Assembly: GCA_013286765.1 (NCBI GenBank)
Contig: JABDFB010000098.1
Span: 1-7,965, forward strand
Origin: Deltaproteobacteria bacterium
Lineage (GTDB): Bacteria; Bdellovibrionota; UBA1018
Reading direction: 5' to 3'
DNA: 7,965 nucleotides
This document shows, in pieces, positions 1-6,046 of the stretch. The notes beneath the pieces were generated by a model. It was not told where the DNA came from, made no database searches, and saw nothing but the letters and a program-made list of their open reading frames with translations. Made by a program: the position numbers and the translations under genes. Each line of letters opens with the position of its first letter. Position 1 is the stretch's first letter.

Positions 1-1
1 A

Positions 2-2812
2 AACGCAATCCGACTCCTCAAATTGGTCAACACGCTGCTTGACTTTTCCCGTATTGAAGCGGGTCGAATTCAGGCCAGCTTCGAACCTACCGACATCACA
101 GCTTTTACCTTAGAACTTGCTGGCGTTTTCCGTTCTGCCATCGAGCGTGCCGGTCTGCAATTGGACGTTGATTGTCCCAGGGTTTCGGAGCCGGTCTATA
201 TCGATCGGGAGATGTGGGAAAAAATTGTGCTCAATCTGCTCTCGAATGCTTTTAAATTCACCTTTAAAGGCAGAATCCAGGTCCGACTTGAGCAGTTAAA
301 GAAAAATATCGAACTCAGAGTAAGTGATACAGGCACCGGCATAGCCAAAGAAGAGGTTCCTCGCATATTCGAACGCTTCCATCGCATTGAGGGAGCAAAA
401 GGGCGCACCTATGAAGGCTCAGGAATTGGTCTCGCATTGATTCAAGAGTTGGCTCACTTGCATGGAGGAAGCGTCCGAGTCGAAAGCGAACTTGGACGGG
501 GGTCTACTTTTGTGGTTTCTATTCCTATAGGAATAGACCATTTGCCCCAGGATCGAATTAGTGCCCACCGTACTCTTATTTCCACAGCTACCCGCGCTTC
601 AATATTTGTAGATGAGGCCAATAGTTGGCTTCCAGCTAGTCTGTCAAATGGTCTACTAGAAAGCGGTATGCCCGCGGTTGACGCAACAGCCCTGACCACT
701 TCGAATCAGCCGGAGTTCCCAGAAGCGCGGATTTTGATCGTCGATGATAACGCCGACATGCGTGAGTATCTTAGAAGCCTCCTTGCTCAAAGGTGGGCCG
801 TTGAATTGGCTTCGGATGGTGAGGCTGCGCTGGTACTAGCTCGGCAAAGCCATGTCGACCTGATCTTAACGGATGTCATGATGCCTGTGTTGGATGGCTT
901 TGGACTGCTTAAGGAGGTGCGTGCTGATCCTCGCCTGAAATCGACTCCTGTGATCATGCTTTCCGCGCGTGCTGGCGAGGAGTCTCGAGTAGAAGGTCTA
1001 CAAGCCGGCGCAGATGACTATTTGATCAAGCCTTTCTCCGCGCGTGAAATTATCGCGCGGATTGAAACCCATCTCAAGTTGTCGGCTCGTCGACAACTCG
1101 CCGCAGACAATGCTGCTTTGATACGGTTACATGAGGTCAGCTTGAAAATGATCACTAAAGCCGATCTTGCTACGCTTCTCGAGGCAATCTTGGATGCTGC
1201 TCTAGAAGTATCGGAGGCAAGTATGGGTACCGTCCAACTCTATAATCCGACAACTCAGTCCCTCGATCTCATTGCACATCGAGGATTCCCCAGATCTTTT
1301 CTCGATCATTTTAAGTGCGTTCGAGATCAGCCGAGTGTTTGTCGGGAAGCCTTGCACAAAGGCCATCGAGTGATTGTAGAAAATGTGAGCACTAGCGATA
1401 TTTTCAAGGGAACCGATGCTTTGGAGATTTTGACGGCCTCCGGAGTGCGTGCAATCCAATCGACGCCTCTAGTGGCCCGCGATGGTAGAGTCCTTGGAAT
1501 GTTTTCAACACATTGGAACGAATCCAGGGAAATGGACCATGCTACCCTACGGATCCTGGACTTATTGGCCCGCGAAGCCGCGGACCTGATCGAAAATCGG
1601 CAGCGCGAAGAAGAATTGAGGCATGCGCATCAGGAAGCAGTCCAGGCGAATCGCTCCAAGGACGAATTTTTGGCAATCCTTTCTCATGAACTGCGCACTC
1701 CACTCACTGCAATTCTTTGCTGGGCACAACTGTTAAGAACGGGAAGAGTTAGGGACGACAGAGTCAAATTGGGAATTCAGGCAATAGAGGAGAGTGCCCA
1801 GGCACAGGGGCAACTCATTAATGATCTCTTAGATATTTCCAGGATAGTCACAGGAAAACTCTCTCTGAATCTAGAAAAAATCAGTCTGACTGCTTTATTG
1901 ATTGGTGTAGTCGATCTGATCAGACCAGCTGCCGAGAAAAAAGCTATTTCGATTAGTGAGCGATTTTTCACTGATGCTTTTGTTGAGGCTGATCCTGCCC
2001 GTATGAAGCAGGTCTTCTGGAATTTGCTCTCAAATTCGGTTAAATTTACTCCACAGGGGGGGAAAATCGAAGTCACCTTAATCTTGATCACAGACCCATC
2101 CAAAGGCAAATCTAGTGAAAGAGTAAGTGTGACGATTCACGATTCCGGCAAGGGAATCAACCCCGCGTTCCTCCCGAATGTGTTTAATCGTTTTAGCCAA
2201 GCTGACTCTTCAAGTATTCGAGTTCACGGAGGATTAGGACTAGGGCTCGCCCTTGTAAAGAATCTTCTCGAAATTCAAAATGGAACTGTCACCGCGGAGA
2301 GTCCAGGGGAAGGAAAGGGTTCAACCTTCACGGTCACTCTGCCTAGGGTTGAATTTCCACTTTTAGCTCAACTATCTTCAGCGGCTTCAAAAACTGTAGA
2401 AGAGGACTTTAACCTTCCAGGATTAAAAGTTCTCTTTGTGGAAGATGAAGAAAGAACTCGTGAAGTCCTCGGCGAGGCTCTGACATCATTTGGAGCTGAG
2501 GTCCAAGTGGCTTCCTCAGCAAGAGAGGGATTTCAAATTTTTCAAGAATCTGGCTTTGATGTCATCATTAGTGACATTGGAATGCCGGAAGAAGATGGGT
2601 ATACCTTTATTCGCAAAATTCGAGACCTTGAAACAAAATCTAGAAGAGGTCCGGTTCCCGCTTTAGCACTGACTGCTTTTGCGGGTTCAGCTCATCTTGA
2701 CAGGGCGCTCGCTACGGGCTTCCAGGCTCATTTGGCAAAACCCATTGACAATATCGAACTGGTCCGAACTCTCAAAATGATTGCAAAGTCCGGTGAAACG
2801 AAAAAATCTTAA
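2..2812 (+). CDS. Double hybrid sensor histidine kinase (5'-truncated): HisKA(end)-HATPase-REC-GAF-HisKA-HATPase-REC
   Basis: The reading frame is open from base 2 to the TAA at 2810-2812, and the N-terminus lies outside the window. Counting TTG at 23 as residue 1, upstream codons already read as the second HisKA helix (LLKLVNTLLDFSRIEAGR), so TTG 23 is not the true start. Domains in order: first ATPase domain about 55-170 (N-box N75, D102-TGTG, G-box 132-139); a poorly conserved linker 175-232; receiver about 236-352 with D241/D242, phosphoacceptor D284 and K336-P; GAF about 364-527; second HisKA with SHELRTP (H555); ATPase with N671, D707-SGKG and G736-GLGLGL; C-terminal receiver with E807/D808, D851 and K906-P. 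All core catalytic residues are present. No membrane segment is seen in the visible part, so the visible portion is cytoplasmic. It should autophosphorylate at H555 (and at the unseen upstream His) and pass phosphate to D284/D851. No HPt domain is visible. The ligand is unknown. Confidence 0.95.
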   Translation, partial: NAIRLLKLVNTLLDFSRIEAGRIQASFEPTDITAFTLELAGVFRSAIERAGLQLDVDCPRVSEPVYIDREMWEKIVLNLLSNAFKFTFKGRIQVRLEQLKKNIELRVSDTGTGIAKEEVPRIFERFHRIEGAKGRTYEGSGIGLALIQELAHLHGGSVRVESELGRGSTFVVSIPIGIDHLPQDRISAHRTLISTATRASIFVDEANSWLPASLSNGLLESGMPAVDATALTTSNQPEFPEARILIVDDNADMREYLRSLLAQRWAVELASDGEAALVLARQSHVDLILTDVMMPVLDGFGLLKEVRADPRLKSTPVIMLSARAGEESRVEGLQAGADDYLIKPFSAREIIARIETHLKLSARRQLAADNAALIRLHEVSLKMITKADLATLLEAILDAALEVSEASMGTVQLYNPTTQSLDLIAHRGFPRSFLDHFKCVRDQPSVCREALHKGHRVIVENVSTSDIFKGTDALEILTASGVRAIQSTPLVARDGRVLGMFSTHWNESREMDHATLRILDLLAREAADLIENRQREEELRHAHQEAVQANRSKDEFLAILSHELRTPLTAILCWAQLLRTGRVRDDRVKLGIQAIEESAQAQGQLINDLLDISRIVTGKLSLNLEKISLTALLIGVVDLIRPAAEKKAISISERFFTDAFVEADPARMKQVFWNLLSNSVKFTPQGGKIEVTLILITDPSKGKSSERVSVTIHDSGKGINPAFLPNVFNRFSQADSSSIRVHGGLGLGLALVKNLLEIQNGTVTAESPGEGKGSTFTVTLPRVEFPLLAQLSSAASKTVEEDFNLPGLKVLFVEDEERTREVLGEALTSFGAEVQVASSAREGFQIFQESGFDVIISDIGMPEEDGYTFIRKIRDLETKSRRGPVPALALTAFAGSAHLDRALATGFQAHLAKPIDNIELVRTLKMIAKSGETKKS
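518..537. repeat. 20-bp perfect palindrome inside the kinase gene
   Basis: The arms TCTATTCCTA and TAGGAATAGA are exact reverse complements with no spacer. The site encodes S166-IPIGID at the end of the first ATPase domain, just before the variable linker. It could be a protein-binding site or a chance result of codon choice. Nothing else in the window repeats it. Confidence 0.6.
1037..1098. repeat. Two adjacent 8-bp inverted repeats inside the kinase gene
   Basis: TCCGCGCG (1037-1044) pairs with CGCGCGGA (1054-1061) across a 9-nt loop. AGTTGTCG (1077-1084) pairs with CGACAACT (1091-1098) across a 6-nt loop. Both are perfect and lie at the junction between the first receiver and the GAF domain. 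They are coding sequence (SAREIIARI and LSARRQL), so a function beyond coding is doubtful. Confidence 0.35.
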
Positions 2813-2830
2813 ATAGCGTGAACGTCTTCT

Positions 2831-2855
2831 GTTTTTTGGTGTTATGCCAAAAAAC
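2831..2855. repeat. A/T-rich inverted repeat, 9-bp perfect stem
   Basis: The arms GTTTTTTGG (2831-2839) and CCAAAAAAC (2847-2855) are perfectly complementary across a 7-nt loop. The repeat begins 18 nt after the stop of the hybrid kinase gene. It resembles a weak transcript-end hairpin, but no T-run follows on either strand and the stem is A/T-rich, so it is not a standard intrinsic terminator. Confidence 0.6.
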
Positions 2856-2861
2856 TAAAAG

Positions 2862-2895
2862 CGTTTTTGCTGGGGCCGGTAGTTTGCAAAAAACG
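2862..2895. repeat. Second A/T-rich inverted repeat with one bulged base
   Basis: CGTTTTTGC (2862-2870) pairs with GCAAAAAACG (2886-2895), leaving one A unpaired, across a 15-nt G-rich loop (2871-2885). It lies 6 nt after the preceding inverted repeat and has arms of similar composition. Its loop contains GGGG and it ends about 30 nt before the preferred start of the next kinase gene. It may be a leader structure or a diverged copy of the first repeat. Confidence 0.45.
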
Positions 2896-2925
2896 AATGG
2901 TACAGACTTTGATAACTTTTTTATT

Positions 2926-4041
2926 GTGACATTTGCAAATGAACTCATCGAAAATCGTGATGCAATCGTCCAGCGCTGGTATGAAGCCTGGCGCAAATCA
3001 AGACATCCTCATCCAGAAATTGAGGAAACACTCCTAAAAGATATGTTGTCCGAACAACTCAAGTTAATCGGATTTCAGATTAAAGCAAACAAGTCTGAAA
3101 ACACGGAGGATCTATGGTTAATTGCCAAGCGCCTTGATCCTGAAGAACGTGTGATTCAAAAAATTCCCATAGAGGAAGTTGTCCAAGAATACCGGATTGC
3201 TGTAGAGACCGTTCGGTGTTGGATTGAAGAGAAGGAAATTGAAGTAAGTTTTAAAGAGTACTCCTACTTTTATAGTGCCATTTTTCAGTTGGTTGCTGAG
3301 TCAGTGCGGAGATACTCTAAGTTTCAACACGAACGAATCAGTCGGGACAGATCGGACTATTTAGCTCGCCTTACCCACCAGATGAGAAATCCGCTCAGTG
3401 CTATTAGTCTTAATGTCGGTATTCTTTCTCGCATGGAGATTGACCAAAATGCTTCAAGGGCAATCTCAATTCTAGATAGAAATATTAGGAAACTGAATCT
3501 CTTGATAAACGGCGTGATGAGGATGGAACGTTATAAGCCTGAAGAAATTCCGGTTCGGCCTGAGAGTTTGCGACCTATGGTACTGCTGGAAGAGGTTATG
3601 GATGAGTTTGAATTTGACGCAGCTAAAAAGAAACTTCGCCTAGAAATTTCTGGAAATCGCTCCCTTCGGATGGAAGTTGATTCTAATCTTCTTGTAGATG
3701 CTTTTGGGAATTTGATTCAAAACGCGATCAAATACACTGAAAAAGGCTTTGTTCGTGTCCTGGTTGAAGAACAAAATAGTAATATTCTTTTTAAGGTTAT
3801 CGATTCTGGTCCCGGTATTTCAAAAGAAAGACAAAAAGACCTCTTTAAACCTACAAAGCCAGGAAAACCAGGAGGAGTTGGAATCGGACTCTCAATTGCA
3901 GCGCGTGCTGTAGCGGCGCAAAGTGGTGAAATCGGGGTTACTAGTGAACTCGGTAAAGGTTCCACATTTTGGTTTTACCTTCCAAAGAAGGTAAAAGTCC
4001 GCTCCGAGCCCCAAAGAAAAGAAGAAGATTACGCTGCTTAA
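2926..4041 (+). CDS. Soluble sensor histidine kinase with RsbRD_N-like N-terminal domain
   Basis: The preferred start is GTG 2926 (371 aa), because recognisable domain sequence begins there (FANELIENRDAIVQRWYEAW). The frame is open back to GTG 2818, where residues would cross the inverted repeats. TTG 2884, with GGGG 8 nt upstream, is another candidate. No start has a convincing ribosome site. In 2926 numbering, residues about 3-130 are helical and resemble the RsbRD N-terminal sensor/dimer region of stressosome proteins. HisKA carries LTHQMRNPL with phosphoacceptor H151. The ATPase has N266, D293-SGPG and G316-GVGIGLS. There is no receiver, no HPt and no membrane segment, so the protein should act in the cytoplasm and hand phosphate to a separate receiver, possibly one in the preceding hybrid kinase. 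The H-box is unusual in having Gln after the His. The two genes lie 113 bp apart on the same strand and may be co-transcribed. Confidence 0.9.
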   Translation: MTFANELIENRDAIVQRWYEAWRKSRHPHPEIEETLLKDMLSEQLKLIGFQIKANKSENTEDLWLIAKRLDPEERVIQKIPIEEVVQEYRIAVETVRCWIEEKEIEVSFKEYSYFYSAIFQLVAESVRRYSKFQHERISRDRSDYLARLTHQMRNPLSAISLNVGILSRMEIDQNASRAISILDRNIRKLNLLINGVMRMERYKPEEIPVRPESLRPMVLLEEVMDEFEFDAAKKKLRLEISGNRSLRMEVDSNLLVDAFGNLIQNAIKYTEKGFVRVLVEEQNSNILFKVIDSGPGISKERQKDLFKPTKPGKPGGVGIGLSIAARAVAAQSGEIGVTSELGKGSTFWFYLPKKVKVRSEPQRKEEDYAA

Positions 4042-4094
4042 GGCATCTTTAAAACTAGAAAGAAAGACTCCGGAATGCACTTGCTTCTTTCCCT

Positions 4095-4213
4095 AGAAGA
4101 TTTTTGTGAGTGGCATGAATTTCTACAAGATCACAAACGGAAAGATCGAAGTGGAATGGGAGCAGACGGATTCGCTGGGGATGTTGATGCAGATGCGAAA
4201 ATTTCAGATTTAG
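4095..4213 (+). pseudogene. C-terminal remnant of a SnoaL-like / ester cyclase gene
   Basis: Between an in-frame TAG at 4094-4096 and the TAG at 4211-4213 the frame reads VSGMNFYKITNGKIEVEWEQ followed by TDSLGMLMQM and a short tail. This matches the typical end of SnoaL-like/ester cyclase proteins, with the pattern (I/F)YRI-DGKI-E-W-x-x-D-LG-L-QQ. Those proteins usually have about 130-150 residues, so only the last quarter remains. No frame upstream continues the domain and the upstream in-frame codons contain a stop. The fragment sits between the kinase gene and the converging AraC gene and overlaps the AraC stop codon by 3 bp. It is best read as the relic of a gene broken by deletion. The family call rests on pattern memory, not on a search. 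Confidence 0.6.
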
Positions 4214-5016
4214 TAATTTTCGTCCAAACATTTAGGATACGGTTTTGCGTAAGTAGAAGGAGTAGTTCCAGTCATTCGTCGAAACATTGCAATAAAAGCA
4301 GAAGGCGTATTATATCCTAGATCTAATGCAATATTTTGTACGCTCTCTCCTTCCGTTAACCTTGTAATAGCAGTCACGGTTTTTAATCGCTGGCGCCACT
4401 CCCCAAATGAAATTCCGAATTCGCTTTGAAAGTATCTTGCCAGCGTACGTTCGGTGGCGTGAATGAATTTACCCCATTCAGATAGAGTTCTATCATCGTT
4501 GGGAGTTTTTAACATTTCGGCAATAATGGGTTTTATTTTGGGGTGATTTGAAAGTGGAAGATAGCTAGCATGTTTAGGGGCCAGTCGAAGTTGATCAATG
4601 AGGACATCAGCCAAACGTAAATCCTCTGATGTAATTGGGTGCCGGATTTTACGAGTCTCGAAATGATCGATTATAGCCTTTAAGAGCGGACTCAACACGA
4701 GAGTACAGGGTTTGTCAGGAAGGAGTTTACAGAGCCGTCGCTCAATGTAGATCGAAGTGTAGCGTGTTTTAAAGCTATTGCGTCCATCATGTTCTGTGTC
4801 TGGCGGAGTCCAAACCAGATAGTGCCTGGGTGAGAGAAATCCTTTTCCACTGATTTTTAGTTCCATGACGCCGCTGGCGGCATAGTTGAGCTCGCCCCAA
4901 GGGTGACGATGAAGCCCGCATCGGGCCCCAGGTTCATATACTTCTGTTTTAAACAATATCGGAAGAGGAAGTTCCTCTGAATTTATGCGCGGCGCTGCGA
5001 GCTGCGTTTTGATCAT
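4210..5016 (-). CDS. AraC-family transcriptional regulator with N-terminal cupin (NimR/RipA-like)
   Basis: 268 aa, the usual length for this subgroup. Residues about 20-95 form a cupin ligand-binding domain with HRHPWGEL (36-43) followed by G-V-M-E-L and an H76 in PPDTEH. Residues about 175-260 form the paired helix-turn-helix DNA-binding region, with the first helix set around LSEWGKFIHATERTLARYFQ and the second around NIALDLGYNTPSAFIAMFRR, ending in GTTPSTY. This order and the WRQRLK stretch match the NimR (YeaM)-like AraC group, whose members commonly control a neighbouring exporter gene. The ATG (CAT at 5014-5016) has only a weak GGA upstream. The gene is divergent from the EamA transporter gene, which is the likely target along with its own promoter. 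Its TAA overlaps the remnant cyclase stop on the other strand. The effector is unknown. Confidence 0.93.
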   Translation of the reverse strand: MIKTQLAAPRINSEELPLPILFKTEVYEPGARCGLHRHPWGELNYAASGVMELKISGKGFLSPRHYLVWTPPDTEHDGRNSFKTRYTSIYIERRLCKLLPDKPCTLVLSPLLKAIIDHFETRKIRHPITSEDLRLADVLIDQLRLAPKHASYLPLSNHPKIKPIIAEMLKTPNDDRTLSEWGKFIHATERTLARYFQSEFGISFGEWRQRLKTVTAITRLTEGESVQNIALDLGYNTPSAFIAMFRRMTGTTPSTYAKPYPKCLDENY

Positions 5017-5060
5017 TGCTTATTTTCCGTCTGGTTCTCAGTAAAGAATGTCTGTCTCAC

Positions 5061-5089
5061 ACTATATCCTTCCTATCAGTCTGTGGCAG
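5061..5089 (-). promoter_or_regulatory. Candidate sigma70-type promoter for the AraC-family gene
   Basis: Read on the - strand, CTGCCA (5084-5089) and TATAGT (5061-5066) match -35 and -10 boxes at 4/6 and 5/6 with an ideal 17-nt spacer. Transcription would start near 5054, leaving a leader of about 37 nt. This is a consensus match by eye. No comparably good promoter was found for the divergent transporter gene. Confidence 0.4.
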
Positions 5090-5092
5090 ATT
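5078..5092. promoter_or_regulatory. Candidate operator: imperfect palindrome in the divergent gap
   Basis: AGTCTG-TGG-CAGATT has 5 of 6 arm positions complementary and covers the -35 box of the candidate AraC-gene promoter. That position would suit autorepression and control of the divergent transporter operon. The half-sites are short and only one copy is seen, so the assignment is tentative. Confidence 0.25.
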
Positions 5093-5120
5093 CGGCCAGT
5101 TCCTTTTGATTTTTTGGAAT

Positions 5121-5124
5121 GGAG
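5121..5124 (+). promoter_or_regulatory. Ribosome binding site deciding the EamA start
   Basis: GGAG lies 7 nt before ATG 5132. The earlier in-frame ATG at 5048 has no such site and would add 28 residues that are not typical of the family, so 5132 is taken as the start. Confidence 0.75.
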
Positions 5125-5131
5125 ATCTATT

Positions 5132-6046
5132 ATGAATAACTCTTGGGCTCCGCTTTTAGCGGTCTTCTTTTGGTCAGGAAATTTTATCATCACAAAACTT
5201 GCGGCATCCAGCATAGAACCAGGTGCGATCGGATTTTATCGGAGTTGTGTAGCCGTGTTAGTTATGACTCCATTCCTGCTCCCTGCAGTAGTACAGAAGA
5301 GGACGCAAGTCGTAAAATATCTACCCAAGCTGGCAATCTTGGGCCTTTTTGGAACGGCTATGTATCAAGGCCTGTCGTATGCAGCCGCAAAGACTACTAC
5401 TGCGATTAATATGGGAATTATTGCTTCCAGTATACCTTTGTTCACAATCATGCTCAGTAGGTTCTACCTTAATGAAAAAGTAAGAATAGAAGTTGCAATC
5501 GGCTGCGTGATCTCTCTTGTTGGATTATTTATTCTTATCACTCAAGGAAACTGGGAGGTGATCTCTCTAATGGAGTTGAATTATGGAGATGCATTAATTC
5601 TCATCGCATCGGTATTTTATGCTTTGTACTGTGTTCTATTACAGCGATGGATTTTCCCCCTCTCTATTTGGGAGTCCCTCTATATTCAGTCTTTGTGGGC
5701 CACTATTCAGCTATTACCCGTTTACTATTTCACGCCGTCGTCACAAATGACTAATCAGAATATTGGCATCATTTTATACGCTGGAATTCTCGCATCCGTG
5801 ATTGCACCCCTATTTTGGATGCGGGGCATTTCCAGCCTAGGTCCAAATCGGGCAAGTGTTTTTATGAACTTATTTCCACTCATCACGGCTGCTATCGCAA
5901 TCGCAGTTTTGAATGAGACAGCGCAACTTTATCACCTGGCCGGGGGCATATTGACATTGACCGGGGTGGCATTAGCACAAACAAATTTTATATCATCAAT
6001 AGTCTATGGACGAATTTTAAATAAGGAGAACTTATGCAGAAGCTAA
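5132..6046 (+). CDS. DMT-superfamily EamA-type transporter (10 TM)
   Basis: 304 aa from ATG 5132, a normal length for two-repeat EamA/DMT transporters. Ten hydrophobic segments are visible at about 5-22, 31-51, 66-84, 91-110, 119-137, 153-171, 181-199, 211-230, 241-261 and 266-284. The first EamA repeat opens with AVFFWSGNFI and has the family R in FYRS and the closing P-x-F-x11-NEK. The second ends with NLFPLITAAIAIAVLNE, the usual Pro and Glu pattern. Members move metabolites or drugs across the inner membrane, mostly outward. The substrate cannot be read from sequence. The gene is divergent from the AraC-type regulator and overlaps the SDR-like gene by 13 bp, so all three probably serve one response. 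The C-terminal tail RILNKENLCRS is partly dictated by the overlapping ribosome site of the next gene. Confidence 0.93.
   Translation: MNNSWAPLLAVFFWSGNFIITKLAASSIEPGAIGFYRSCVAVLVMTPFLLPAVVQKRTQVVKYLPKLAILGLFGTAMYQGLSYAAAKTTTAINMGIIASSIPLFTIMLSRFYLNEKVRIEVAIGCVISLVGLFILITQGNWEVISLMELNYGDALILIASVFYALYCVLLQRWIFPLSIWESLYIQSLWATIQLLPVYYFTPSSQMTNQNIGIILYAGILASVIAPLFWMRGISSLGPNRASVFMNLFPLITAAIAIAVLNETAQLYHLAGGILTLTGVALAQTNFISSIVYGRILNKENLCRS
6022..6028 (+). promoter_or_regulatory. Strong ribosome binding site within the transporter gene
   Basis: TAAGGAG lies 5 nt before ATG 6034, inside the last codons of the transporter gene. It is the best ribosome site in the window and firmly fixes the SDR-like start, implying coupled or re-initiated translation. 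Confidence 0.85.

Noticed and set aside
23..25. TTG 23 as the start of the hybrid kinase
   Set aside because: Codons upstream to the window edge already encode the conserved second HisKA helix, so the gene begins before the window.
2831..2895. Intrinsic terminator or integron attC-like site
   Set aside because: The stems lack a GC-rich core and no T-run follows on either strand. GTTATGC in the first loop departs from the attC core pattern, and no integrase or cassette structure is present.
2772..2996. 74-codon - strand frame spanning the gap between the two kinase genes
   Set aside because: Its residues come from antisense kinase sequence and from the A/T-rich inverted repeats. It has no family features or ribosome site.
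4075..4320. 81-codon + strand frame starting MHLLLSLEDFCEWHEF
   Set aside because: It overlaps the C-terminal coding part of the AraC gene and runs in a different frame from the recognisable cyclase-like fragment. It shows no domain pattern.
5048..5131. Upstream ATG extension of the EamA transporter (28 extra residues)
   Set aside because: There is no ribosome site before ATG 5048, the extra residues do not match the family N-terminus, and the extension would fill nearly all of the divergent control region. ATG 5132 has GGAG at the right distance.
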